64,000 nucleotides of DNA from Bradyrhizobium quebecense (GCF_013373795.3 NZ_CP088022.1:558001-622000); one strand, 5' to 3'. Counted from the first letter of the stretch, positions 26,156 to 36,224 are shown. The notes: generated by a model from the sequence alone, not told the origin. Program-made: numbers and translations.

Positions 26156-27454
26156 TCAATCCGGGCTGAACGCTTCGTACACCAGCTTCCGGAACGCCGG
26201 CGTGATGCGCTGGCGTTCGTTCTGGGTTTGCTCGAGCATGATGTAGATCATGTCGAGCTTCGGATCGACGCCGAAATAGGTGCCGCTGCCGCTGTCCCAT
26301 TTCAATTCGCCGATCGAGCCGGGCGGCGGTGGCTTGGCGATGCCGGGATCGGTGCGCACGGCGATGCCGTAGCCGTAACCGAAGCCGTCGCCCGGAAAGT
26401 ACCAATAGTCGCGGCCGACGCCGGAGCCCGGCCCGATATGGTCCGTCGTCATGGTCTTGAAGGCGGCAGGGCTGAGATAGCGCTTGCCGTCAAGCTCGCC
26501 GCCGTTGAGCAGCATCTGCGCGAACCGTGCATAATCGAGGATGGTCGACACCAGGCCGCCGCCGCCGGATTCCCACTCCGGATGCACGCGCCGGTCGTTC
26601 TCCCCCGCGATCAGGATCGTGTCCGAGGGCAGCGGCTCGGCCAGCCGCGTCCGTTCGGTCTCCGCATCGAGCACGTATCTGGTGTCGTTCATCTTCATCG
26701 GATCGAAGATGCGCTCCTTCTCGAACTGATAGAGCGTCTTGCCCGTGACGATCTCGATCACCCGGCCGAGCACATCGGTGGAATGACCGTAGCGCCACAT
26801 CGTACCCGGCTGCCGCGACAGCGGCAGCTTGGCGAGCCGCGCGACGAATTCCTTGTTGTCGAACTTGCCGTCGAACAGATGCCCTGCGCGGTAGAGCTTC
26901 TGGATCCAGTCGGCGCCGATATATTCGTAGGTGATGCCCGAGGTATGCCGCATCAGGTCCTCGATGGTGACCGGGCGGATCGGCGGCACCAGTTCGAGCT
27001 TGCCGAGATCGTTGCCGCCATCCGGCTCGATGCCGACCTTCACGTCGGCGAACGCCGGAATGTATTTCGACAGCGGATCCTGCGGCGACAGCCTGCCTTC
27101 GTCGACCAGCATCATCGCGCCGGTGTTGGTGATCGGCTTGGTCATCGAATGCAGGGCGAACATCGTGTCCGGCCGCATCGGCGACTTGGTCGTGACGTCA
27201 CGATAGCCGAAGGTCTTCAGATAGACCGGCTTGCCGTGCTGCTGGATCAGGATGGCGGCGCCTGGAATTGTTCCTGTCGCAACCTCGTTGTTGAAGAACG
27301 CGGTGATGCGTTCGAGCTTGTCCGGCGACGGGGCAGGGGCCTCGGTGGCGCGCGCCGCACTTGATGTGACAAGTGCAAGACACGCGATCGTGGTCACTGC
27401 CTCACGGAGCGTCCGCACGGCAGTGTGGAGTGCTCGATCGTATCCGCATGACAT
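26156..27454 (-). CDS. Exported serine hydrolase, family VIII esterase/beta-lactamase fold
   Basis: The 432-residue protein has an N-terminal signal region (hydrophobic core about 18-33, ending ARA) preceded by some 17 polar residues. The SxxK motif is S103-M-T-K106, the second motif Y222-G-H224, and WDSGSGTYFGVDP near 385 matches the W-x-G-x-GT segment of EstB-like esterases in place of KTG. It probably cleaves short esters or amides in the periplasm. It is unrelated in detail to the 18217 protein despite the shared fold. Nothing shows a resistance role. Confidence 0.85.
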   Translation of the reverse strand: MSCGYDRALHTAVRTLREAVTTIACLALVTSSAARATEAPAPSPDKLERITAFFNNEVATGTIPGAAILIQQHGKPVYLKTFGYRDVTTKSPMRPDTMFALHSMTKPITNTGAMMLVDEGRLSPQDPLSKYIPAFADVKVGIEPDGGNDLGKLELVPPIRPVTIEDLMRHTSGITYEYIGADWIQKLYRAGHLFDGKFDNKEFVARLAKLPLSRQPGTMWRYGHSTDVLGRVIEIVTGKTLYQFEKERIFDPMKMNDTRYVLDAETERTRLAEPLPSDTILIAGENDRRVHPEWESGGGGLVSTILDYARFAQMLLNGGELDGKRYLSPAAFKTMTTDHIGPGSGVGRDYWYFPGDGFGYGYGIAVRTDPGIAKPPPPGSIGELKWDSGSGTYFGVDPKLDMIYIMLEQTQNERQRITPAFRKLVYEAFSPD

Positions 27455-27559
27455 TGAAAGCCGCCCCTGCCTGATGCCCTGAACGCCGCAGTTCTAGCGC
27501 AGGCGCCCCCGCACCATAATCATTTTCGGGCGAGTTTATTCCCTCACGATGGTTGAAAT

Positions 27560-28936
27560 TTATACAATTTGCGTGGCGCCGACCGGCGTGCGCACGGCGT
27601 TCGACAGCACCTGCAGCGCCTGGCTCAGTTCGGCGCGATTGCGCGCGGCGCCGATCGAGACGCGCAAGCCGCGCGGCGCGGCATCGCCGGCCGCAAAGGC
27701 GTCTTCGCCGACCACGGCAAGGCCATTGCGCATAAGATGCGACAGCAGGTCGGTGCCGTCGAAATGTTTTGGCAACGGCACCCAGAGATGGTGGCTCGCC
27801 GGCCGCGCCGCGTAGCTGACGCCTTTGAGGAAGCGGGCCGCGAGCTGCTGGCGCGCGGCCGCCTCGTTGCGGATGGCGCGGATGATGTCGGCGGCGACGC
27901 CGGAGCGCAGCCATTGCGTCACCAGCGCGACCATCAGCGATGGCGGCATCTGCATGGTGGCCTGCATGCCGGCGCGCATCCGTTGTTCGGCGGCGGCATC
28001 CGGCGCCAGCAGATAGGCGACGCGCAAGGCCGGGGCGATGCATTTCGCGATGCTCGCGGCAAGGTAGGTGCGTTCGGGAATCAGCGTGGCGATCGGTGCC
28101 ACCTGCGGTTCGAGCGGGCCGTAGACGTCGTCCTCGATCAGGACGCAGCCGCGCTTCCTGATGATGTCGGCGATCGCCTTGCGTCTGATCGCGCTCATCG
28201 TCGCCGTGGTCGGATTCTGCTGCGTCGGCACCAGATAGACGGCCTTCGGCTTGAGCTTGCGGCAGGCGTCGTCGAGCGCGTCGGGCCTGGCCCCCTCGGC
28301 GTCCATCGCAACACCCACGAGGCGGACATCGAGCCGCGCGGCCGCGGCCTTGATGCCGGGAAACGTCAACGCCTCCGTCACCACGACATCACCGGGCGAC
28401 GTCAGCGCCAGCAGCGCGTTGAAGATGATCGCCTGCGATCCCGGATAGATCACGATCCGCTCGGCCGATGCCTGCGGCACGCGCGGCTGCAGCCAGGCAG
28501 CGCCGGCGTCGCGCTCGTCAGCGGTGCCGCCGGGACGCGCATAGCCGAGATAGGCGGAGAACCCGGCCTCGGAGCGGATGGTGGCAAGTCCCTGCGCGAT
28601 CCGCAGATCGAGATTGGCCTCGACCGGCTGCGGCGGCAGATTCATCGACAGGTCGATGTTGACGGGGGCGGGCAGGTCGGACGCCGCGCGCGCGGTGGTC
28701 TCCGAGACGAAAGTGCCCTGGCCGACCCGGGCGTCGAGCAGCCCGCGCCGCCGCGCCTCGCCATAGGCGCGCGTCACCGTGGTGAGATCGATGTCGAGCG
28801 CCGACGCCAGCGCGCGATGGGTCGGCAGCCGCTGGCCGCGCACCAGCCGGCCGCTCGCGATATCGGCGGCGAGCGCATCGACGATGCGCAGGAACATCGG
28901 GCCGTGCCATTCGGAAACTGTAGGGATCCAGTCCAT
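27560..28936 (-). CDS. MocR-type regulator (GntR DNA-binding domain fused to aminotransferase fold)
   Basis: A 458-residue fusion protein. Residues 1-75 are a GntR winged helix (LPTHRALASALDIDLTTVTRAY). The rest is a fold-type I aminotransferase domain with the PLP lysine in SIAKCIAPALRVAY. The ATG at 28936 gives the usual start MDWIP...GPMFLRI of this family, so it is preferred over an upstream GTG at 28972. MocR proteins sense PLP or amino compounds and usually regulate a divergent gene. Here that neighbour is the DUF983 gene, and two direct repeats lie between them. Confidence 0.88.
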   Translation of the reverse strand: MDWIPTVSEWHGPMFLRIVDALAADIASGRLVRGQRLPTHRALASALDIDLTTVTRAYGEARRRGLLDARVGQGTFVSETTARAASDLPAPVNIDLSMNLPPQPVEANLDLRIAQGLATIRSEAGFSAYLGYARPGGTADERDAGAAWLQPRVPQASAERIVIYPGSQAIIFNALLALTSPGDVVVTEALTFPGIKAAAARLDVRLVGVAMDAEGARPDALDDACRKLKPKAVYLVPTQQNPTTATMSAIRRKAIADIIRKRGCVLIEDDVYGPLEPQVAPIATLIPERTYLAASIAKCIAPALRVAYLLAPDAAAEQRMRAGMQATMQMPPSLMVALVTQWLRSGVAADIIRAIRNEAAARQQLAARFLKGVSYAARPASHHLWVPLPKHFDGTDLLSHLMRNGLAVVGEDAFAAGDAAPRGLRVSIGAARNRAELSQALQVLSNAVRTPVGATQIV

Positions 28937-28958
28937 GCAATTCGGCAATTTGTCTTTG

Positions 28959-28987
28959 ATTGTATGCTCCACAATTCATATTGTATG
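28959..28987. promoter_or_regulatory. Direct-repeat operator candidate for the MocR regulator
   Basis: ATTGTATG occurs at 28959-28966 and again at 28980-28987, exactly 21 bp apart, which is two helical turns. It lies in the 81-bp gap between the MocR gene and the divergent DUF983 gene. Known MocR regulators bind direct repeats spaced by whole helical turns. Confidence 0.55.
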
Positions 28988-29017
28988 GATCATCAGATCA
29001 GGTCAAGGACAACGACA

Positions 29018-29452
29018 ATGACCGAGACGGTTTCCCTTCCCAAGGCGATGTGGCGCGGCTTCACGATGAAGTGCCCGAACTGCGGGCGCGGCCATCTGTT
29101 CGGCCGCTTCCTCAAGGTGGCGGATCATTGCGAGGCGTGCGGCGAGGACTTCACCCCGCAGCGCGCGGACGATTTCCCGGCCTATCTCGTGATCGTCGTG
29201 GTCGGCCACGTCGTGGTGCCGGCGCTGCTCTGGATGGAAATGACCTACGCGCCGCCGGCCTGGCTGCAACTGGCGATCTGGCTGCCGTTCACGCTGTTCA
29301 GCGCGCTCGGACTGCTGCAGCCGACCAAGGGCGCGATCGTCGGCCTGCAGTGGCAGCTTGCTATGGAAGGGTTTGCGGCGACGCGGCGTGTCGCCGCGCC
29401 GGTGCGGGCGCGGACCAACGCCGGCTCTGTAGGGCGGATTAGCGGAGCGTAA
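29018..29452 (+). CDS. DUF983 zinc-ribbon membrane protein
   Basis: The 144-residue protein begins with a zinc ribbon, C19-x2-C22 and C38-x2-C41 (CPNCGRG, CEACG). Two hydrophobic spans follow at about 52-72 and 82-100, as in DUF983 proteins of alphaproteobacteria. Their function is not established. The last residues, about 138-144, and the stop codon lie inside a palindromic repeat (29433-29458), so the C terminus may have been replaced. The gene is divergent from the MocR regulator and probably its target. Confidence 0.82.
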   Translation: MTETVSLPKAMWRGFTMKCPNCGRGHLFGRFLKVADHCEACGEDFTPQRADDFPAYLVIVVVGHVVVPALLWMEMTYAPPAWLQLAIWLPFTLFSALGLLQPTKGAIVGLQWQLAMEGFAATRRVAAPVRARTNAGSVGRISGA

Positions 29453-29458
29453 TCCGCC
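29433..29458. repeat. Short palindromic repeat overlapping the DUF983 stop
   Basis: GGCGGATTA (29433-29441) and TAATCCGCC (29450-29458) pair around an eight-base loop. The TAA of the DUF983 gene is part of the right arm. A related, slightly decayed copy is at 32391-32419. Confidence 0.75.
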
Positions 29459-29478
29459 GTTCTACTCGCGAGAAAGAT

Positions 29479-29506
29479 GGTGGGTTATGCCTTCGGCTAA
29501 CCCACC
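29479..29506. terminator. Hairpin between convergent genes (terminator-like repeat)
   Basis: GGTGGGTTA and TAACCCACC form a nine-bp stem with a ten-base loop that itself contains GCC-TTCG-GC. It lies between the convergent DUF983 and MFS genes. No T tract follows, so termination is a guess; it belongs to a common intergenic repeat type. Confidence 0.5.
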
Positions 29507-29514
29507 CTACGAAA

Positions 29515-30762
29515 TCAAATCGGATGATGATGCGGCCGGAACATGCGGCCCTTTTCCGTCACCAGGACGACGGCGAGCGCGGCCAACGTGCAGAGGAAGA
29601 AGCCGGTCGCGAATGGCAGCAGCGTGCCGTCGTAATCCTGGCCGATCGTGGTGCCGACGCCGATCCCGAGGAGGGTGGTGATGGTGCCGTAGAGCGATGA
29701 CGCGGTGCCGGCGATCTTGCCCTGCGGCTCCATCGCGAGCGCCGTGAAGTTTGCCATCATCAGCCCGAACGCGAACATCATCAGGCCGGCCAGCACCATG
29801 AACAGCGGCAGCGACAGCGTGTCGGTCTTCACGGCGAGGAACAGCGCGCCGGCGACCACGGCAAAACCGGTCAGCGCGGCGTGCGAGATCACCCGCATGC
29901 CGATCCGGCCGACGATGCGCGAATTGAGGAAGCCGGCGATCGCGACGCCGACCGCGCACGCCGCGAAGGCGACCGGGAAGTAATGCCCGAGCTTGAAGAT
30001 CTCGGTAAAGATCTGCTGCGAACAGAACACGAAGGCAAACAGCGAGCCCTGCACGCCGCCGGCGGCGAGCGCGTAGCCGAGCGTCTGGCGGTTGGTGATG
30101 GTCTGGCGGAACGCGGACAGCACCTCGGGGATCGCCAGCGACTTGCGCAATTCGAGCGGCAGCGTCTCGGGCATTCGCATCGCGCTCCAGGCCAGCGCGA
30201 TCACGCCGTAGATCATCAGCAGCACGAAGATGCCGCGCCAATGCGTCAGCAGCATCACCGCCTGGCCGAATGACGGCGCGATCACGGGCACGGCGATGAA
30301 CACCATCATCGCCAGCGACATCACGCTCGCCATGCGCCGTCCAGCGTAGCAGTCGCGCACGATCGAGGTGGCGATCACGCGGGTTGCCGCGGTGCCGAGC
30401 CCTTGCAGCGCGCGCGCCAGCAGCAGCGTCTCGAACGAGGGTGCCATGATCGCGAGCAGGCCGGCGATGGTGTAGACGGTCATGCCGCCGAGCAGCACCG
30501 GGCGGCGGCCGAAGCGGTCCGACAGCGGGCCCATCACGAACTGGCCGACGCCGAAGCCGACCAGGAAGATCGACAGCACCATCTGCGGACGGTTGGCGTC
30601 GGCGATCTGGAACGCGGAACGGATGTTCGGCAGCGCCGGCAGCATCATGTCCATCGCCAGCGGGTTGAGCGCCATGATGGAAGCGATGACGACGACGAAT
30701 TCGGGAAAGCCCATCGGGCGGTGGCCTGAGGACACCCAGGCATCGGCATTGATGTCAGACAC
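29515..30762 (-). CDS. MFS drug-resistance transporter, Bcr/CflA family
   Basis: A 415-residue protein with about twelve hydrophobic spans. The Bcr/CflA signature is present: LALNPLAMDMMLPALP-like start, GPLSDRFGRRPVLLGG between spans 2 and 3, and ARALQGLGTAATRVIATSIVRD. These proteins export drugs or metabolites such as bicyclomycin, chloramphenicol or dipeptides in exchange for protons. The start is GTG at 30762, with AGAGG seven bases upstream. It is a single-gene unit; the exported compound cannot be predicted. Confidence 0.88.
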   Translation of the reverse strand: MSDINADAWVSSGHRPMGFPEFVVVIASIMALNPLAMDMMLPALPNIRSAFQIADANRPQMVLSIFLVGFGVGQFVMGPLSDRFGRRPVLLGGMTVYTIAGLLAIMAPSFETLLLARALQGLGTAATRVIATSIVRDCYAGRRMASVMSLAMMVFIAVPVIAPSFGQAVMLLTHWRGIFVLLMIYGVIALAWSAMRMPETLPLELRKSLAIPEVLSAFRQTITNRQTLGYALAAGGVQGSLFAFVFCSQQIFTEIFKLGHYFPVAFAACAVGVAIAGFLNSRIVGRIGMRVISHAALTGFAVVAGALFLAVKTDTLSLPLFMVLAGLMMFAFGLMMANFTALAMEPQGKIAGTASSLYGTITTLLGIGVGTTIGQDYDGTLLPFATGFFLCTLAALAVVLVTEKGRMFRPHHHPI

Positions 30763-31040
30763 TTAGAACCTCTTGGAGATGCCTAGCATAGCGGTCGTGC
30801 TGCATTGCACAATCGTCGTTTTGGGATGGGAGACCGTCGGCGGCGGGTGAGGTAGCCGGGTCATGGAACCGGCCGCGCGGCCGCCGGCTGGTGCTATATC
30901 GTTGCTTCTGCAACTATTTTGCTCGTCCTGCGCGGGAAGCTCTGCTATCCCGGTACCAGCTCCGTGCGGGACAGGCGCATCGCGGCCGATCATGCCCGCA
31001 CGGCCAAGAACGGGCTCAAGAACGGGTTTGGGGAGGCCAA

Positions 31041-32375
31041 ATGTCCATCGAAGTCTCCGCGCGCTCGCGCGGCGCTACGCTGTCGGATGAGGAGCGCAAG
31101 GTCCTCACCGCAACGCTCGTCGGCACCACGATCGAGTGGTACGACTTCTTCGTCTACGCCCAGGCGGCGGGCCTGGTGTTCGGCGCGCTGTTCTTCGCGC
31201 CGATGAACGCGAACAATCCGCTGCTGGCGCAGATCGTCTCGTTTGCGACGCTCGGCCTCTCATTCCTGTTCCGCCCGTTAGGGGCCATCGTCTGCGGCCA
31301 TCTCGGCGACCGCTTCGGGCGGAAGAACATGCTCGTCGTCACGCTGCTGCTGATGGGCGCTGCGACCGCGCTGGTCGGCCTGCTGCCGACCTACGCGCAG
31401 ATCGGCGCCTGGGCGCCGGCGCTCCTTATTCTGCTCCGCATCCTGCAGGGCTTTTCGGCCGGCGGCGAGTGGGGCGGCGCGGCGCTGATGTCGGTGGAAT
31501 CGGCGCCTCGCGACAAGCGCAGCTTCTTCGGCTCGTTCCCGCAGATCGGCACGCCGCTCGGCATGATCCTGGCAACCGGCGTGTTGTGGGCGCTGACAGC
31601 TTCGCTCGGCAAGCAGGCGATGATCGAATGGGGCTGGCGGATTCCGTTCCTGCTCTCGATCCTGCTGATCGTCGTCGGCATCGTGATCCGCCGCACGGTC
31701 GAAGAGTCTCCGGTGTTCCTGGCGATGCAGCGCCGGCATAAGGAATCCTCGGCGCCGCTGCGCGAATTGATGCGCAACCACAGCAAGGAGATCCTGCGCA
31801 CCGCGTTGATCTTCATGGCCAACAATGCGGCCGGTTACATCCTGATCGCGTTCATCATCAGCTATGGCACCAACACGCTGAAGATGCCGTCGGAACAGCT
31901 GCTTCTGATCGGCACGCTGGCGGCGGTGAGCTGGTTCATCTTTACGCTGCTCGGCGGCATCCTCGGCGACAAAATCGGCCGCGTGCGCTGCTTCCAGATC
32001 GGCTATGGGCTGATGGTGCTGTGGGCGGTGCCGATGTGGTTTTTGATCGACAGCAAGAATTTGCTGCTGTTCTTCGTCAGCGCCGTCGGCCTCACCATCG
32101 CGCTCGGTCTGTCCTATGGCCCGCAGGCGGCGCTCTATGCCGAGCTGTTTCCGGCCAAGGTGCGCTATTCCGGCGTCTCGATCGGCTACGCGCTCGGCGC
32201 CATCTTCGGCGGCGCCTTCGCGCCGATGATCGCGCAATGGATCATCGGCACCTACGGCCAGTCCTGGCGCGTCGGCGTTTATATCGCGGTGCTGTCGCTG
32301 ATCTCGCTGATCACGGTGTCGACCATCAAGGATCCGCAGGGCGTCGATCTCAACGTGAATGACGCGGGCGCGTAG
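31041..32375 (+). CDS. MFS transporter, metabolite:H+ symporter (MHS) family
   Basis: The 444-residue protein has twelve spans and the MHS hallmarks GTTIEWYDFFVYA in span one and GHLGDRFGRKNMLV after span two, with GGEWGGAAL in span five. Relatives such as KgtP, ProP and ShiA take up organic acids or osmolytes with protons. The ATG at 31041 follows GGGGAGG by four bases; in-frame starts further upstream (30891) are not needed. It stands alone, with a palindromic repeat after its stop. Confidence 0.9.
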   Translation: MSIEVSARSRGATLSDEERKVLTATLVGTTIEWYDFFVYAQAAGLVFGALFFAPMNANNPLLAQIVSFATLGLSFLFRPLGAIVCGHLGDRFGRKNMLVVTLLLMGAATALVGLLPTYAQIGAWAPALLILLRILQGFSAGGEWGGAALMSVESAPRDKRSFFGSFPQIGTPLGMILATGVLWALTASLGKQAMIEWGWRIPFLLSILLIVVGIVIRRTVEESPVFLAMQRRHKESSAPLRELMRNHSKEILRTALIFMANNAAGYILIAFIISYGTNTLKMPSEQLLLIGTLAAVSWFIFTLLGGILGDKIGRVRCFQIGYGLMVLWAVPMWFLIDSKNLLLFFVSAVGLTIALGLSYGPQAALYAELFPAKVRYSGVSIGYALGAIFGGAFAPMIAQWIIGTYGQSWRVGVYIAVLSLISLITVSTIKDPQGVDLNVNDAGA

Positions 32376-32390
32376 TGGCTCTGTAGATGG

Positions 32391-32419
32391 GGTGGATTAG
32401 CGTCAAGGCGTAATCCGCC
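32391..32419. repeat. Palindromic repeat after the MHS transporter gene
   Basis: GGTGGATTA (32391-32399) and TAATCCGCC (32411-32419) form a stem with one G-T pair, a relative of the repeat at 29433. It starts 15 bases after the transporter stop and may help end transcription. Confidence 0.6.
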
Positions 32420-32504
32420 TCCTTGTCGCGGTAGATTACGCCCTTGCCTACAGCGTGAACCCAAATTCGAAGGGTCGGCGGACGTCGCTTCTGTACGCAT
32501 TCTG

Positions 32505-32692
32505 AACGCGAACCAGCGGTAAATCGTCCTCGATGGCGGCAAAGTCGTTCGGCAGCAGGCGCCACGAGCAGCCCGCTCGCGTGACACAGAAGATGCCGTT
32601 GATGATCTCGCGCGGCCTGCCTGTCGCGCTAGGCTTTGGCAAGTGCGGCGCGATCAGCGCCACTCTGCGTACGTCAGATCGGTCTGGTACCG
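32505..32692 (-). mobile_element. IS5-family transposase remnant
   Basis: Read on the minus strand, fragments match the N-terminal region of IS5-type transposases in order: DLTYAEW, then ALIAPHLPKP, GRPREIINGIF, TRAGCSWRLLPNDF, then IYRWF. They fall in three frames, so at least two single-base indels have broken the gene, and the catalytic DDE part is missing. It is a dead fragment just before the cyclase gene. Confidence 0.6.
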
Positions 32693-32840
32693 GGTGACAA
32701 TGCGGTTATGCTAGTGTCGAATAGTTGGCGTCCACCCGGCGAATCCAGATTGGCTCGGGAAGCCCCTGGAAATCACGGCGGGTGCCAAAGACACAACCCA
32801 TTTTCAAGAACTGCCTTTGACAAGGCCCAGGGGATTGAAA

Positions 32841-35800
32841 TTGGACATCGACGGTTGGCTCCGTGGGATCGGCCTCGCCCAGTATGCCGAGATGTTCCGT
32901 GCCAACGACATCGACATCGAGCTGCTAGGCCGGCTGACCAACGACGACCTCAAGGACCTCGGCGTCGCATCGCTTGGTCATCGCAAGAAGCTGCTGGAAG
33001 CTATTGCCGGGCTTGCCGCCGTTCCGGTGTCGCTGCAGCCTGCGTTGATTGGACCGAAGGCGCAGGATGCTGCCGAGCGCCGCCAGGTCACGGTGATGTT
33101 CGCGGACCTTGTCGGCTCGACAGCCCTCTCCACCCGTATGGACCCGGAAGACCTGCGCGATATCATCTTCGCCTACCAGAAATGCGTCGCCGAAGCCGTG
33201 CGCCGCTTTGGCGGGTTCGTGGCCAAGTACATGGGCGACGGCTTGCTCGTGTATTTCGGCTACCCGCAGGCGCATGAGGACGACGCCGAGCGGGCAGTGC
33301 GGGCGGGGCTGAAACTGGTCGCTGCGGTGAGCGCACTCAAGTCACCCGTTTCGTTGCGAACCCGCGTCGGCATTGCAACCGGCCTCGTTGTAGTCGGCGA
33401 CCTGATCGGATCGGGGGAGGCACAGGAGCGCGGCATCGTTGGCGAGACGCCGAACCTCGCGGCGCGTTTGCAGGGGATCGCCGAGCCGAACATGGTCGTC
33501 ATCGCGGAGAGCACGCGAAAACTTCTCGGCAATCGCTTTGAGCTCACGGACCTCGGGCCGAAGGATCTTAAGGGCATCGGCGGGCTGGTACGGGCCTGGG
33601 CCGTGCTCCGGACGAGTTCGGTGGCAAGTCGCTTCGAGGCGCTGCACGCGGCCGGCCTGACCGCGCTGGTCGGGCGGGAAGAACAATTCGAGTTGCTGCA
33701 ACGGCGCTGGTCGAGAGCAAGGACCGGCGAAGGCCAGGTGGTGCTCATTTCCGGCGAGGCCGGTATCGGTAAATCACGACTCACGGCCGCGCTGCTGGAA
33801 AGCCTCGCCGGCGAACCGCACAAGCGCTTGCGCTATTTCTGTTCGCCGCAGCATACTGACAGCGCGCTTTATCCGGTCATCGGGCAGATGGAGCGCGCCG
33901 CGGGCCTAGCGCACGACGACACCCCGCAAGCTAAGCTCGACAAGCTCAATGCCGTCCTCGCGCAGACGTCAACCTCCATCCCGGACGTCGCGCTCTTGGC
34001 CGAGATGCTGTCGCTGCCGAATGATGGACGATATACCGCGCTTGAGCTGACTCCGGAACAGCGCCGGCAAAGAACCCTGGAGGCCTTGACGACACAACTC
34101 GCCGGATTGGCCGGGCGGCAGCCGGTGCTGATGATCGTCGAGGATGCACATTGGGTCGATCCGACGAGTCTGGAAGTGTTCGGTCGGACGGTGGACCAAA
34201 TCAAGACTCTCCCGGTGTTGCTCATCGTGACTTTCCGTCCCGAGTTCAGCGCGCCCTGGGCCGGGCAATCGCATGTTACCAGCCTGAAGCTGAACCGGCT
34301 TGCGGAGAACGAAGCAACCGCCATCGTTGCAGGCCTGGTCGGCAGCAGGCAGGTGCCGGCAGATGTCGTGGCCGAGATCATCGACCGCACCGACGGTGTC
34401 CCGTTGTTCGTAGAGGAAATGACCAAGGCGGTGTTGGAGGCTGAGAGCGAAGGCGAAGCACGAGGGACCGCTGCTGCGGTCCCATCCTCGGTCCTGGCTG
34501 TCCCTTCAAGCTTGCACGCAACGCTGATGGCGCGACTTGACCGCCTTGGGTCAGCGAAGGAGATCGCACAAATCGGCGCAGCGATTGGGCGGGAATTTTC
34601 GCATGCCTTGCTGGCCGCCGTTGCGATGCGGAACGAGCGCGGCCTGTGTGCTGCGCTGGATCAACTCCTGGACGCTGGGCTGTTATTCCGGCAGGGCGTG
34701 CCGCCCGCAGCCTCCTATCTGTTCAAGCACGCGCTGGTGCGCGACGCCACCTACGGCTCTCTTTTGCGCGAGCCGCGTCGCAACCTGCACGCTCGCATAG
34801 CGGGGGCCATGGAAGGCGCTTTCCCGGAAGCCGCTCAAAATCGCCCCGAGTTGTTGGCGCACCACTACTCGGAGGCAGGAATGATCGAGCGGGCAGCGAA
34901 GCTCTGGGGAATTGCCGGCCAGCGCTCAATCTCTCGCTCTGCGCTGGCCGAGGCAGCCGCTCAACTGAGCCGCGCGGTGAGCCAGATGGCAAGCCTGCCA
35001 GAGACATCCGCGCTGCGCCGCGAGCAGATCAAGTACCAGATCGAGCTCGTGACCGTCCTTATGCATGTCAAAGGTTATGGGGCGCCGGATACCAAGGCGG
35101 CGGTCGATCATGCCCGCCTTCTGATCGAGAAGGCCGAGGCGCAGGGTGAGCCTTCCGAGGACCCGCTGTTGCTGTTCTCCGTACTCTACGGCGCCTGGGT
35201 GCTTAATGTGGCCGCGTTCAACGGTGAAGCTGCCGGCGCTCTTGCAACCCAGTTCATGGCCCTCGCCGAAAAGCAACGGATTACGGGACCGCTGATGCTT
35301 GCGCACCGTATGGTCGGAATGACCGCGATGTCCACCGGGACCAGGTCGCAGGACGAAGGCATCTTGATCGGGCGCTCGCGCTTTATGATCCCGCGGAGCA
35401 CCGCGCACTGGCAACGCGTTTTGGCACCGACGCAAGGGTCGCTATCCTGGAGTGGCGTTCGCGGACGCTATGGCTCCAGGGTTACCCCGATGCTGCCCTC
35501 AAGGACGTCGACGAGTCGTTTAGGGGGGCGCGAGAGATAGGTCAGGCTGCCACGCTGATGCATGCTCTGGCCCATTCGATTGCCACCCTGATTCTCTGTC
35601 GTCATTACAAGTCTGCAAGCGTCCGAGCAGCCGAACTCGTCGATCTGGCGGAAGAAAAAGGCTCTTTGTACTGGAAGGCGAATGGATTGATCTGGCAGGG
35701 CTGCCTGTCGGCGCTGACTGGCCGGTCGTTGGATGCGATCGAGATACTCACCACAGCAGCCGCAGCTTACCGATCGACCGCGGCAACAATTTATATGCCT

Positions 35801-36202
35801 TTCGTGTCGCTGCACTTGGCGCGCGCCCATGCGGAACTAGGGAACTTCCCTAACGCCTGGCATCACATCGACGATGCGATCGCAGGAGCGGAAAGGAGCC
35901 AGGAAAAATGGGCCGAGTCGGAAATGCACCGTACCGCTGGCGAGATCGCGCTGATGCTTGCTGAGGCCGACGAGACCAAGGCCGAAGCCTGTTTCGAGCG
36001 CTCCCTTACGGTGGCGCGCGGACAGAAGGCCAAATCATGGGAACTTCGCACGGCAACAAGCCTTGCACGGCTCTGGCGCGACCAAGGCAAGCGACCGGCG
36101 GCCCATAATCTTCTTGCCTCGATCTACGGCTGGTTCACCGAGGGCTTCGATACGCTCGATTTGAAGCAAGCCAAGGCACTACTGGACGAGCTGAACACCT
36201 GA
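32841..36202 (+). pseudogene. SAM-adenylate/guanylate cyclase-STAND ATPase-TPR protein, frameshifted
   Basis: The first frame (to 35540) encodes a SAM domain (about 1-60) and a class III nucleotide cyclase domain (FADLVGST, D89; YMGDG, D133; GETPNLAARL). These are followed by an AAA/STAND ATPase domain with Walker A GEAGIGKS (K311) and Walker B MIVEDAHW, then helical repeats. After MSTG (near 35338) the frame becomes nonsense. The genuine continuation, from HLDRALALYDPAEH through the TPR-like tail to 36202, is one base out. A single G lost from a GGGG run would explain it. TTG at 32841, six bases after AGGGGA, fits the family start. The complete protein would be about 1,120 residues. Confidence 0.8.
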
Positions 36203-36224
36203 CAAATCAATTTCGAAACGGCCT

